Positions 16,562 to 23,860 of a stretch of DNA of 40,284 nt are shown here, piece by piece. Where the stretch lies: NCBI RefSeq assembly GCF_944380975.1, contig NZ_CALWJK010000019.1, positions 1 to 40,284 of the forward strand. Reading direction: 5' to 3'. The notes below the pieces were generated by a model. It saw only the letters and a program-made list of their open reading frames with translations. It was not told where the DNA came from and did not search any database. The first letter of the stretch is position 1, and each line of letters starts with the position of its first letter. The stretch comes from an uncultured Agathobaculum sp. GTDB lineage: Bacteria; Bacillota; Clostridia; Oscillospirales; Butyricicoccaceae. The position numbers and the translations under genes are program-made.

Positions 16562-17060
16562 CGGCATTCTCCGTCGGAGCTGCCGCAGCATCGGCTGCCG
16601 GGACTGCATCCGGCTTGGTCGCACGCGCGACCGAACCCAACACGCCGTTGATGAACGCAGCGGCCTCGTCCGTATCGTATACCTTGGCCAGTTCGACCGC
16701 CTCGTTGATCGCAACGCCTACCGGCACATCCTCCGCATAGCGCATCTCGTAAATGGCAAGGCGCAGCACCGCCACCGTCATGCGCGACATGCGGCTGATC
16801 TTCCAGCCCTTGGAATAGGCCGTGATCGTCTCGTCCAGTTCATTCTGGTGCGCGGCCACGCCCTTGACCACCGCGCGGATGTACTCGGTCTGCGCAGGCG
16901 ACAGCTTGCCTGCATACAGCGCAATATCGCCGCTGATCGAAGCCATAATGGACTCGTCCAGCCGCTCTTCCAAATTTTCGTCCTCAAACTGCTGGAACCC
17001 CATCTCAAAAATCAGGTGCAGCGCAATTTCTCTTGCTTTTGTTCTGCTCATCACACTCAC
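16554..17060 (-). CDS. nusB: transcription antitermination factor NusB
   Basis: An RNA-binding factor for rRNA antitermination (with NusE/S10 at boxA). The 168-residue, all-helical protein has the typical N-terminus SRTKAREIALHLIFEM and the C-terminal blocks AVLRLAIYEMRY, VPVGVAINEAVELAKVY and AAFINGVLGSVAR; the last 20 residues are an Ala/Pro-rich tail. The start is ambiguous: GTG at 17060 is 10 nt after GGAGGA, while the in-frame ATG at 17051 is 19 nt away; the GTG is preferred on spacing. First gene of the long operon, 35 nt after its promoter. Confidence 0.94.
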   Translation of the reverse strand: MSVMSRTKAREIALHLIFEMGFQQFEDENLEERLDESIMASISGDIALYAGKLSPAQTEYIRAVVKGVAAHQNELDETITAYSKGWKISRMSRMTVAVLRLAIYEMRYAEDVPVGVAINEAVELAKVYDTDEAAAFINGVLGSVARATKPDAVPAADAAAAPTENADA

Positions 17061-17094
17061 GGCGGCAGTTTCCTCCCATTTTTCGGTTACGCTT

Positions 17095-17123
17095 ATTTTA
17101 TCCTATTTTCGCCAAAGTTGCAA
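17095..17123 (-). promoter_or_regulatory. promoter of the nusB-to-recN operon
   Basis: Minus strand: TTGCAA (17118-17123), 17 bp, TAAAAT (17095-17100). It lies between the terminator of the Asp23 gene and nusB, so it marks the 5' end of the operon that contains OLE RNA. Confidence 0.7.
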
Positions 17124-17159
17124 GGTGCTATTCCCGAAAAGGCGCGCCCATGCAAAAGA

Positions 17160-17189
17160 AAACGGCAGGGCGATCACGCCTTGCCGTTT
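17160..17189 (-). terminator. terminator after the Asp23 gene
   Basis: A 13-bp stem with one wobble pair (17160-17172 with 17177-17189, loop ATCA) begins 12 nt past the stop codon; on the minus strand TTTTCTTTT follows. A classical intrinsic terminator. Confidence 0.85.
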
Positions 17190-17200
17190 CGATGCTGTTT

Positions 17201-17608
17201 TTATTCCTGCTCCGCAGGCTGTTCTTCGACCGCCGGCGCGGGTGTGAACGTCACGCCGCCGACATGCACATTGACCTCGGTTACCTTCAGACCGGTCATG
17301 GATTCGACCGATGACCGCACGCTCTCCTGCACCTGCTTTGCCACCTCACAGATGTTGTGGCCAAACAGCGCCAGGAAGCCGATCTCGATCTTGACCGTCC
17401 CTTCCTCGCCAATTTCAATGCGGACGCCCTTGGAAAGGTTCTTTTTGCTCAAAAAGCTCACGATATCACTGGTCAGGGTGGAATACAATCCACTCACGCC
17501 TGCGGTTTCCGAAGTAGCCAGCGCCGCGATGGATGCGACAACGTCCTCAGAAATTCGGATGGAACCCTGATCGCTCTCGGTCGACCAATATTCCTTGTGA
17601 TCCGCCAT
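17201..17608 (-). CDS. Asp23/Gls24 family envelope stress response protein
   Basis: A 135-residue cytoplasmic, often membrane-associated protein. The core GSIRISEDVVASIAALATSETAGVSGL and the later VKIEIGFLALFGHNICEVAKQVQESV are diagnostic of the Asp23/Gls24 family; the tail is acidic and Pro/Glu-rich. In Firmicutes such proteins respond to cell-wall stress, and a copy upstream of nusB is typical of this lineage. The ATG at 17608 is preferred to GTG 17617 because AAGGAG is 10 nt before the ATG and touches the GTG. It has its own promoter and terminator, so it is a single-gene unit. Confidence 0.92.
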   Translation of the reverse strand: MADHKEYWSTESDQGSIRISEDVVASIAALATSETAGVSGLYSTLTSDIVSFLSKKNLSKGVRIEIGEEGTVKIEIGFLALFGHNICEVAKQVQESVRSSVESMTGLKVTEVNVHVGGVTFTPAPAVEEQPAEQE

Positions 17609-17631
17609 AGTGCTCACTCTCCTTTAAACGG

Positions 17632-17659
17632 ATTATAGCACAGTTTTGGCAAAATGCAA
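17632..17659 (-). promoter_or_regulatory. promoter of the Asp23 gene
   Basis: Minus strand: TTGCAT (17654-17659), 16 bp, TATAAT (17632-17637), with TG two bases before the -10 box. It lies between spoIIIAH and the Asp23 gene. Confidence 0.7.
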
Positions 17660-17683
17660 AGCAAAAATACGCGCTATGGCCGC

Positions 17684-18211
17684 TTACTCCGCTTCCACGA
17701 TCTTGACCTGTCCTGCGGTCATGCCGGTTTCACTGACCACGATATCCTTAATGACTGTCACATCGGTCGCCTGCAATCCGCCGTCCGGCGGCGCGACCAC
17801 GACGTTCACGCTGCTGTCGCCAATCATTACAACCGCATCCGCATAGCCTTTGGCGCGGATCAGGCTTTCGATATTTGCCTCGGCAACCGAATCATCCGCA
17901 AGCGCTGAGATCTGAGCCGCCGCTTCGTCCTTGGCCGCCTGATCGGCGTCCTCACTCTCGCTCAGCTCGCGAAGCGTGCTGACCGCCTCATCACGCGCCT
18001 GCTCGCGGGTCAGGCGCGAGGTGGCAAAATAATCCTCTCCCTCTGTTCCTGCTGTTTCTCCCGTATCCGACCCGGTCGTATCCGCATCGGTCTGCCCTGC
18101 CACCAGCAGCTCATCCGGCGCGTCGACATAGCTCCAGTTTAAATAAACCGCCGCGCAAAGCAGCAGCGCGATCACACCGTATACCGCGCCGCGTTTCTTG
18201 ATTTTTTTCAT
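17684..18211 (-). CDS. spoIIIAH: stage III sporulation protein AH
   Basis: Mother-cell half of the SpoIIIAH-SpoIIQ channel that links mother cell and forespore. The protein has 175 residues: a basic start (MKKIKKRG), one transmembrane segment (about 8-26), an acidic Thr/Gly/Asp linker, then a helical stretch and a C-terminal YscJ/FliF-like ring-building domain (NIESLIRAKGYADAVVMIGDSSVNVVV). The ATG at 18211 and an adjacent in-frame GTG at 18214 share the site AGGAGG. Last gene of the operon; no clear terminator precedes the next promoter. Confidence 0.93.
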   Translation of the reverse strand: MKKIKKRGAVYGVIALLLCAAVYLNWSYVDAPDELLVAGQTDADTTGSDTGETAGTEGEDYFATSRLTREQARDEAVSTLRELSESEDADQAAKDEAAAQISALADDSVAEANIESLIRAKGYADAVVMIGDSSVNVVVAPPDGGLQATDVTVIKDIVVSETGMTAGQVKIVEAE

Positions 18212-18245
18212 CACTGCTCGCCCTCCTGTATTTGGTTACTATGTT

Positions 18246-18791
18246 TTATGATGCATCGGACATTTTCAGAACCGTAACTTTGTCCGAACCGATGCCACAC
18301 ACCGTGCTGACCGCCTGCGTCACCGCCAGACGCACTTGCGCGTTGTCCGCGCCGTCGCACAAAACGACCGCGCCACGAAACGTCGGCAGCAGATTTTTGA
18401 CCGTGACGGGCTTTTCCCCGTAACTGCCGTCGCTGAGAATGGTCAAATCGCTCTCATAGCTTTGGCTGCTGTCCATGCCGGTCGTCTGGCGGGTGTTGAC
18501 TGCGTAAACTGCTTCGCCGCTCTGCTCGAGCGACAGCATCAGCTCGACCCGCCCTACGCCGTCCACCGCGGCCAACTTGTCACACAGCGCTTGTTCAAAT
18601 GCGGCAAGGTCGAATGAAGACGACTCGGCAGAGGTATCCGATGCCACCGCCTCCTCTTTTGCGCCATGCCCTCCCGAAGCCAGCAGCAGCACGCCCGCCA
18701 GCAGCACAATCAGCACCGCGCGATATTTGACCGCGAGCGGCACAACCTTTTGCTGCGCAGCCCCCAGCCATGCCTTCCATTGTTCTTTCAT
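18246..18791 (-). CDS. spoIIIAG: stage III sporulation protein AG
   Basis: Forms a large ring in the outer forespore membrane channel. The 181-residue protein has one transmembrane segment at about 25-42, then a ring-building domain (AAVDGVGRVELMLSLEQSGEAVYAV and, later, GAVVLCDGADNAQVRLAVTQAVSTVCGIGSDKVTVLKM), typical of the family. The ATG at 18791 overlaps the spoIIIAF stop (ATGA); a GTG twelve bases earlier lies on top of the ribosome site and is rejected. Confidence 0.94.
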   Translation of the reverse strand: MKEQWKAWLGAAQQKVVPLAVKYRAVLIVLLAGVLLLASGGHGAKEEAVASDTSAESSSFDLAAFEQALCDKLAAVDGVGRVELMLSLEQSGEAVYAVNTRQTTGMDSSQSYESDLTILSDGSYGEKPVTVKNLLPTFRGAVVLCDGADNAQVRLAVTQAVSTVCGIGSDKVTVLKMSDAS

Positions 18792-19270
18792 TGTGCCACC
18801 CACTCCTGTCTGTCCGCATCCACACCGCAGCCCTCAGTCACCAGCGTTTTCAGCTCATCCAACCGCGCCGCGTCCGTGCTTTGATAATACACCGTTACCT
18901 TTCCCACCTGTAAAATCCCGTTTTCGTCGTTCTCCATCGTCACATGTACCGAACAGTCAAAGCCTTTGGCCTGCGCGCTGCTTTCGAGCGCATCCGCAAT
19001 GCTGGCCGCGACCGTGCTCATGGTCGTCTGTGCATTTTGCTCCCGTATCGCATCCACGTCTACGCCTGCAAGCGCGCCGTCCTGTATGCCGTCCCAGCCG
19101 GTCAGACGCAATCCTGCCAGCGGCTGAAGCAGCGCCAGCAGCATCAGCAGCCCTGCTACCAGTTTGACGATCTCACGCAGCGCGCCGCCTTCCACCACCC
19201 GCAGCGCCACTGCGGACGCCACACCGGCCAGCGTGACGCGCAGCAGAATGGTATGAAACAATTCACTCAT
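18788..19270 (-). CDS. spoIIIAF: stage III sporulation protein AF
   Basis: A 160-residue protein with two closely spaced hydrophobic segments in the first 50 residues and a C-terminal extracytosolic ring-like domain (KGFDCSVHVTMENDENGILQVGKVTVYY). This is the family layout. The ATG at 19270 overlaps the spoIIIAE stop by 4 nt (ATGA). Works with AG and AH in the mother-cell membrane channel. Confidence 0.92.
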   Translation of the reverse strand: MSELFHTILLRVTLAGVASAVALRVVEGGALREIVKLVAGLLMLLALLQPLAGLRLTGWDGIQDGALAGVDVDAIREQNAQTTMSTVAASIADALESSAQAKGFDCSVHVTMENDENGILQVGKVTVYYQSTDAARLDELKTLVTEGCGVDADRQEWVAQ

Positions 19271-20361
19271 ATCGGCTTCACCATCGCAACCACATAAACC
19301 AGCTCCAAATACAGAATCAGACAGCAGGTGCTCAGCATACCGAGCAGCAGGCCAAATCCCGTGCTCACCCCCTCCAGCATCTGCCGTAGGCTGTTCGAGC
19401 ACAGCGGTGAAAGCACCGCCGCGCCTGCTTTATAGCACAGGTAGCTTGCGCCCACGCGCAGGAATGGAATGAGGCAAATCGCCGTCACACACAGCATGCC
19501 GAACACGCCAATCGAGCTGCGCAGCAGCGCTGCGCCTGAAAGCACCGTTTCAGTCGCGTCCGAAATCACGCCACCGACTACAGGCACTGCACCCGAAACC
19601 GCGAATTTCGCTGTTTTGAGCGCCATGCGGTCTACGCTGCCCGATACCCCGCCCGCAATAGTCAGATAAGCCGTGAATACGGTCAGGATCAGCTTGAGCG
19701 CACCCGAGGTCAAGCCCTTGATGCCGTCCGCAATGCCGTGCAGCATGCCGTTGCCGGTCGCCGCATCCACCGCAACCACCGCGAGATAGGCACAAGCCGC
19801 AGGCACCAGCAGCACGTTAATCAGCCGGATCACGATATCGAACACCACCATCGTCGCCACCTGCAAAGCGGTCGCCGTCGCTGCGTTCCCACCTGCCGAC
19901 AAAACGGTTGCCAGCACCGGCTGTAACGTGCCGGAAAACAGGCTGATCTCGGAAAGCGTTTCGCGGCACAGCGCGAGCACGCCAGTGAAATCCTGCAGCA
20001 GTACCGCCGCACATCCCAACGCACCCGCCATGTCGATCCATGCATCCGCCGCGCCGCCCGCCGCTGCGGAAAAGCCCCGTCCGACTGCGGTCAGCACCAC
20101 CACGATCGCCACCCGTATCAGTCCATTCAGCGCATTTTTAAGTGCGCTGCGGCTGTCCTCTGCCGTGTTCTCGAGCAGGCGGGCAAACGAAGCCCCCAAC
20201 TCGTCCGCCGTGTCCATGTCAATGCCGTCCAGATACGCGCGCTGCTCCCCCGGCACGGCCCCAAGCAGGGTATCTCCCTGCGCCGCGCCCTCTCCCTCTG
20301 CCGCAGCTGCCGCCGTCATGCATGCGAGCAGCACCAGCAGCACTGCAAACACCTTTTTCAT
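19267..20361 (-). CDS. spoIIIAE: stage III sporulation protein AE
   Basis: A polytopic membrane protein of the SpoIIIA complex. The 364-residue protein starts with a likely signal peptide (ends near AAAAAEG), then has an extracytosolic helical stretch and about seven to eight transmembrane segments. The conserved block FAVSGAVPVVGGVISDATETVLSG, here written in overlapping parts (FAVSGAVPVVGGVISD; ATETVLSGAALLRSS), is family-specific. The ATG at 20361 was chosen because it begins the signal peptide; a longer reading back to 20475 lies within spoIIIAD. The gene follows spoIIIAD by 13 nt. Confidence 0.94.
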   Translation of the reverse strand: MKKVFAVLLVLLACMTAAAAAEGEGAAQGDTLLGAVPGEQRAYLDGIDMDTADELGASFARLLENTAEDSRSALKNALNGLIRVAIVVVLTAVGRGFSAAAGGAADAWIDMAGALGCAAVLLQDFTGVLALCRETLSEISLFSGTLQPVLATVLSAGGNAATATALQVATMVVFDIVIRLINVLLVPAACAYLAVVAVDAATGNGMLHGIADGIKGLTSGALKLILTVFTAYLTIAGGVSGSVDRMALKTAKFAVSGAVPVVGGVISDATETVLSGAALLRSSIGVFGMLCVTAICLIPFLRVGASYLCYKAGAAVLSPLCSNSLRQMLEGVSTGFGLLLGMLSTCCLILYLELVYVVAMVKPI

Positions 20362-20374
20362 TGTCCGTTCCCTT

Positions 20375-20764
20375 TCATATCGTCCAGTCTGCCACCAGCA
20401 CAAGCACCTGCTCGAGCAGCGGCAGGCACATGGAAAGCGCCAGTACTGCGCCCATGATTTCCAGCTTTGCCGCAAGCGCAGACTGCCCGCTGTCCCGGCA
20501 CAATGCGCTCATGATACGCACCACGACCGCCACGCCGACCGTCTTGAGCACCGGCAAGTACAGGCTCTGCGTGATGCCGCCCTGCGCAAGCAGACCGGAA
20601 AACCGCTGCATGGTACCGCCCACCAGCGCGAAAGCCCGCAGCAGGATGAGGACACCCGCCGTCAGCGTCAGCAGGAACGCGATCGCAGGCGCATCCTTTT
20701 TGAGCGTCATCGACAGCACCAACACCAGCAGCACCAGCCCGCAGGCCGCGATCAGGCTGTTCAA
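20375..20764 (-). CDS. spoIIIAD: stage III sporulation protein AD
   Basis: A small membrane protein of 129 residues with about four hydrophobic segments; the block YLPVLKTVGVAVVVRIMSALCRDSGQSALAAK is recognisable in parts (LPVLKTVGVA; CRDSGQSALAAKLE). The start is TTG at 20764, overlapping the spoIIIAC stop (TTGA) with no clear ribosome site, so translation presumably depends on termination of spoIIIAC. Confidence 0.93.
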   Translation of the reverse strand: MNSLIAACGLVLLVLVLSMTLKKDAPAIAFLLTLTAGVLILLRAFALVGGTMQRFSGLLAQGGITQSLYLPVLKTVGVAVVVRIMSALCRDSGQSALAAKLEIMGAVLALSMCLPLLEQVLVLVADWTI

Positions 20765-20955
20765 AACCCGAACACGCTTTTCATCATCGAAAACAGCTGG
20801 CTGATCTCCTGCACGATCAGCATCAGCACGACGATCAGTCCCGCCAGCGTGGTCATCAGCGCCTGTTCCTCCCGTCCCGACCGTGTCAGCAGCTGGCCGA
20901 GCACTGCCACCAGAATACCGACCGCCGCAATCCGGAAAATCAGATCAACGTCCAT
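20761..20955 (-). CDS. spoIIIAC: stage III sporulation protein AC
   Basis: A 64-residue protein with two transmembrane segments (about 5-23 and 35-54) joined by the polar loop LTRSGREEQALMTTLAG, which is conserved in the family. Length is normal. ATG at 20955. Part of the SpoIIIA export-like channel. Confidence 0.93.
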   Translation of the reverse strand: MDVDLIFRIAAVGILVAVLGQLLTRSGREEQALMTTLAGLIVVLMLIVQEISQLFSMMKSVFGF

Positions 20956-20969
20956 ATGTTCCTCCGTCC

Positions 20970-21488
20970 TCAGATCAGCACCAGCACCACCAGAATGCCC
21001 AGCGCAATGCCGCAGGTGCGGTACAAATTCCCCTTGTTTTGCAGTTCTCCCGCTGCGGTATCGCGCGCCGCTGCCAGCCTGCGCGCAATCTGCTCGAGAC
21101 CTGCCACCTGCTCATCCGCATCGTACCGGCCGAGCCATGCCGCCGCTTCGGACAGAATTTCGCACTCCGTCTGTCCCAGTCCGACCTGATCCCGACAGTC
21201 GCGCAGCGAGGCACGCCACAAATACCCCAGCGACAAACCGTTTTCCTCGCGCAGCCGCCGCTGCAAATGGCGGAACACCGTGCAGATAATCCGGTTATCG
21301 CTCTCGGCCAGCTGGCCGATGATCTCCGGCGCAGGCGTGCGGCGGCCGGAAATTTCGCCGCTCATCAGACTCAGCGCAAGCAGCATCGCATCCGCTGCCG
21401 CCACGCGCCGCCGCAGTCCCTGCCGCGCAGAAAGCCCAAGCGCCGCGCAAGCGCCGAATATCATCACCGAACCCATCAGCTTGAGCAT
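20970..21488 (-). CDS. spoIIIAB: stage III sporulation protein AB
   Basis: A 172-residue protein with hydrophobic segments at both ends (about 1-20 and 153-172) and a helical cytoplasmic middle, resembling type II secretion protein F. The blocks LRDCRDQVGLGQTECEIL and GNLYRTCGIALGILVVL are family-typical. The ATG at 21488 has GGAGGGAG upstream within spoIIIAA, which it overlaps by 13 nt. Confidence 0.93.
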   Translation of the reverse strand: MLKLMGSVMIFGACAALGLSARQGLRRRVAAADAMLLALSLMSGEISGRRTPAPEIIGQLAESDNRIICTVFRHLQRRLREENGLSLGYLWRASLRDCRDQVGLGQTECEILSEAAAWLGRYDADEQVAGLEQIARRLAAARDTAAGELQNKGNLYRTCGIALGILVVLVLI

Positions 21489-22381
21489 ATGTCTCCCTCC
21501 AATTCCTCCATCCGATACTGCCGTTTTCCCTCGTCCCTTGTGATGATAACCACCCGCTCGAACACATGCAGCTCCAGCAGCGCACGGTACAGCGGCCTGC
21601 GGCACAGATCGTCCACATCCGCCGCATGCGCGCTGGCCAGCACCGCTGTGCCGCAATGCGCGCACAGAGAAACCGCCTCCACATCCTCTGGCGCAGTGAT
21701 TTCGTCAAAGGCAATCAGCTCGGGCGACATGGTCTTGAGCAGCATGAGCGCCGCCTGCCGCTTTGCGCAGTTTTCCAGCACATCCGTGCATCTGCCGACA
21801 GCAAACTGTGGCGCGCCGTCCGCGAGGGCAGCAATCTCACCGCGCTCATCCGCCACGGCGACCGGATGCCCCGCGTCCGATACCAGCCGCACCCATTCGC
21901 GCAGCAGTGTTGTCTTGCCAAAGCCGGGCGGTGACAACAGAAGGACGCTCCGCGGCCTTTCCGTTCCAATCCATGGCCGGATGATCTCGTCCACATCCGA
22001 TCGCTGCCGCGCCACGCGCAGATTGACCGACGACAACCCGCGTACCCCGATCACCTGTCCGTTTTCCTCAGCTACTGTGCCGCACAGCCCCAACCGATGG
22101 CCGCCGCCAATCGTCACAAACCCATGCCGCAGGCTTTCCGCATAGCTATGTACCGAATACCGCGCCGCCCGGCTGAGCGTCTCGCGCAGCTCCGACGCCG
22201 TGACCGGCGGGAAATCCGTCTCCCGCTCGCCAGTCGCCGTGCGCACGGCTGGTGGCCGCCCTACGCGCAGACGAACCTCCTCCACCGCCTGCTGCCCATC
22301 CAGCCGCGCCAGTTCTGCCGCGCGCAGCGGCGGCAGACAGGAGATCGCCTGCATATATGCCCGGTCCTGTTTTCCTTCCAT
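21476..22381 (-). CDS. spoIIIAA: stage III sporulation protein AA (ATPase)
   Basis: The cytoplasmic ATPase thought to power the SpoIIIA-SpoIIQ channel; it resembles secretion ATPases. The 301-residue protein has Walker A in LLLSPPGFGKTTLLRE, the acidic strand VADERGEIAA, and a Walker B-like LIAFDEITAPEDVEAV. The N-terminal part carries EEVRLRVGRPPAV and the GGGHRLGLCG block. The ATG at 22381 is preferred: AGGTGAT lies 4 nt before it, with good register to 16S rRNA; in-frame GTG 22390 and ATG 22387 are alternatives. First gene of the eight-gene operon. Confidence 0.95.
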   Translation of the reverse strand: MEGKQDRAYMQAISCLPPLRAAELARLDGQQAVEEVRLRVGRPPAVRTATGERETDFPPVTASELRETLSRAARYSVHSYAESLRHGFVTIGGGHRLGLCGTVAEENGQVIGVRGLSSVNLRVARQRSDVDEIIRPWIGTERPRSVLLLSPPGFGKTTLLREWVRLVSDAGHPVAVADERGEIAALADGAPQFAVGRCTDVLENCAKRQAALMLLKTMSPELIAFDEITAPEDVEAVSLCAHCGTAVLASAHAADVDDLCRRPLYRALLELHVFERVVIITRDEGKRQYRMEELEGDICSS

Positions 22382-22398
22382 TTGCATCACCTGTCCCT

Positions 22399-22427
22399 AC
22401 TCTATGCCCGGCCTGTCCCGAATATGC
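22399..22427 (-). promoter_or_regulatory. sigma-E-like promoter of the spoIIIA operon
   Basis: Minus strand: GCATATT (22421-22427), 14 bp, CATAGAGT (22399-22406), close to the known sigma-E pattern of ATATT, 13-15 bp, CATAxxxT. It stands 17 nt before the spoIIIAA start. The spoIIIA operon of Bacillus is sigma-E controlled, so sequence and expectation agree. Confidence 0.65.
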
Positions 22428-22455
22428 CTGCAACACAACCGTAACAAAACGGGCA

Positions 22456-22484
22456 TTGACAACGCGCGCCTTTGGGAATATAAT
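22456..22484 (+). promoter_or_regulatory. consensus promoter of the aromatic operon
   Basis: TTGACA (22456-22461), 17 bp, TATAAT (22479-22484): a perfect sigma-A consensus. The start should fall near 22491, at the beginning of the T-box leader. Strong initiation with control by downstream termination is typical of T-box systems. Confidence 0.9.
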
Positions 22485-22490
22485 AGGTAT

Positions 22491-22777
22491 AAATATTGCA
22501 CAAAGCGATGACAGAGGAAAGTAGTTGTTCCAAGTGCGGCTTTCAGGGAGTGTCCGGCATGACTGGAAACGGACGCAGACGCCGGCACAATGAAGTTCCC
22601 TCTTGAGCTGCGGCGCTGAAAAGCAGTTTCCAGTAGGCGCCGACGGATTTCCTCCGTTACAGGGATAGGATATTTTCGTATCCGAAAAAAGTGCGGCATC
22701 ATTTGTTATGCCGAATGTGGGTGGTACCGCGGAACCGTTTGTCTTTCGTCCCTCTTTGTGGATGAAAGGCTTTTTTT
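22491..22777 (+). promoter_or_regulatory. T-box leader, probably tRNA-Phe responsive
   Basis: A T-box riboswitch that reads uncharged tRNA. Seen in order: the Stem I base with GATGACAGAGGAAAGTAG (22507-22524), the Stem I distal arm (GTG and CCGGC pairing with GCCGGCAC, 22549-22588), the specifier region TGAAGTTCCC (22591-22600), a stem III hairpin (ACGGA/TCCGT near 22642-22656), the T-box sequence GGGTGGTACCGCGG (22719-22732) and a terminator. The codon TTC at 22596-22598, at the expected offset between GAA and the lower Stem I strand, indicates Phe; GTT in the next register would be Val, which does not fit the operon. Uncharged tRNA-Phe should favour the antiterminator and raise expression. 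Confidence 0.93.
22741..22777 (+). terminator. regulated terminator of the T-box leader
   Basis: An 11-bp stem including G-T pairs (22741-22751 with 22760-22770) followed by seven T (22771-22777). It competes with the antiterminator formed around the T-box sequence. Confidence 0.9.
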
Positions 22778-22835
22778 GTGCTTTTTTCCGCCGGACAAAC
22801 AACAATCCCACATCATTCCAAAGGAGAGATAAAAT

Positions 22836-23852
22836 ATGATTATCATTATGAAGCAGGGCGCGACGCGCGAACATGTTGAGGAGCTGTCCCGCCACATTGA
22901 ACGCTGGAACGTCAAGGCCAACCCGATTTACGGTGCAGGCACGATCGTCATTGGTCTGGTCGGCGACACGGGCGCAGTCGATAAGGATGCGCTGCTGCGC
23001 GACCCGCAGGTTGAGAACATTTTGAAGGTGCAGGAGCCGTTCAAGCTGGCAAACCGCAAGTTCCATCCGGACAACACCGAGGTCGAGATCGCGCCGGGCG
23101 TTGTCGTTGGCGGCAAGAAGCTGGTTGTCATGGCAGGCCCCTGCTCGGTCGAGAGCGAGGAGCAGATCATCGACGTTGCCAAGCATGTGCAGGCGGACGG
23201 CGCAACCGTGCTGCGCGGCGGTGCATGGAAGCCGCGTTCCTCCCCGTACTCGTTCCAGGGTCTCAAGGCCGAGGGACTTGAGCTGCTGCACAAGGCGCAT
23301 GAGGAAACCGGCCTGCCGGTCGTTACCGAGATCACGAATCCTGCGCACATCGACCTGTTCATGGATAAGTGCGATTGCTTCCAGGTCGGCGCACGTAACA
23401 TGCAGAACTTCGAGCTGCTCAAGGAACTCGGTCAAACCGACAAGCCGATTCTCTTGAAGCGCGGCTTTGCCAACACAATGGAAGAATTCCTGATGAGCGC
23501 TGAGTATATCATGGCAGGCGGCAACGAAAAGGTCATCCTGTGCGAGCGCGGCATCCGCACCTATGAAAAGTACACCCGCAACACGCTGGACATTTCGGCA
23601 GTGCCGGTGCTCAAGCGCATGAGCCATCTGCCGGTCGTCGTGGACCCGTCTCACGCAGGCGGCATCTACTGGATGGTCGAGCCGCTGGCAAAGGCCGCGG
23701 TCGCCGCAGGTGCGGACGGCCTGATGGTCGAGGTGCACAACGATCCTGCGCACGCCCTGTCGGACGGCGCACAGTCGCTGACCTATGATTCTTTCCACGA
23801 GACCATGCAGAGTCTGCGTGCAGTGGCGCAGGCTGTCGGTCGCGAGATTTGA
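22836..23852 (+). CDS. aroF: 3-deoxy-7-phosphoheptulonate synthase (type I beta)
   Basis: First step of the shikimate pathway: PEP plus erythrose 4-phosphate to DAHP. The 338-residue protein has an N-terminal ferredoxin-like regulatory domain (about 1-70) and the TIM-barrel catalytic domain with MAGPCSVES, RGGAWKPRSSPYSFQG, QVGARNMQNFELL, LLKRGFANTMEEF, ILCERGIRTYEKYTRNTLD and VVDPSHAGG. The layout is that of the Thermotoga/Bacillus-type enzyme, where the N-terminal domain mediates feedback inhibition by Phe or Tyr. The ATG at 22836 has AAAGGAGAG upstream. First gene after the T-box. Confidence 0.96.
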   Translation: MIIIMKQGATREHVEELSRHIERWNVKANPIYGAGTIVIGLVGDTGAVDKDALLRDPQVENILKVQEPFKLANRKFHPDNTEVEIAPGVVVGGKKLVVMAGPCSVESEEQIIDVAKHVQADGATVLRGGAWKPRSSPYSFQGLKAEGLELLHKAHEETGLPVVTEITNPAHIDLFMDKCDCFQVGARNMQNFELLKELGQTDKPILLKRGFANTMEEFLMSAEYIMAGGNEKVILCERGIRTYEKYTRNTLDISAVPVLKRMSHLPVVVDPSHAGGIYWMVEPLAKAAVAAGADGLMVEVHNDPAHALSDGAQSLTYDSFHETMQSLRAVAQAVGREI

Positions 23853-23860
23853 GGCACGCT

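Noticed and set aside
22146-23798. 550-codon open frame on the minus strand across aroF and the T-box leader
   Set aside because: It overlaps two certain features on the other strand and shows no family motif.
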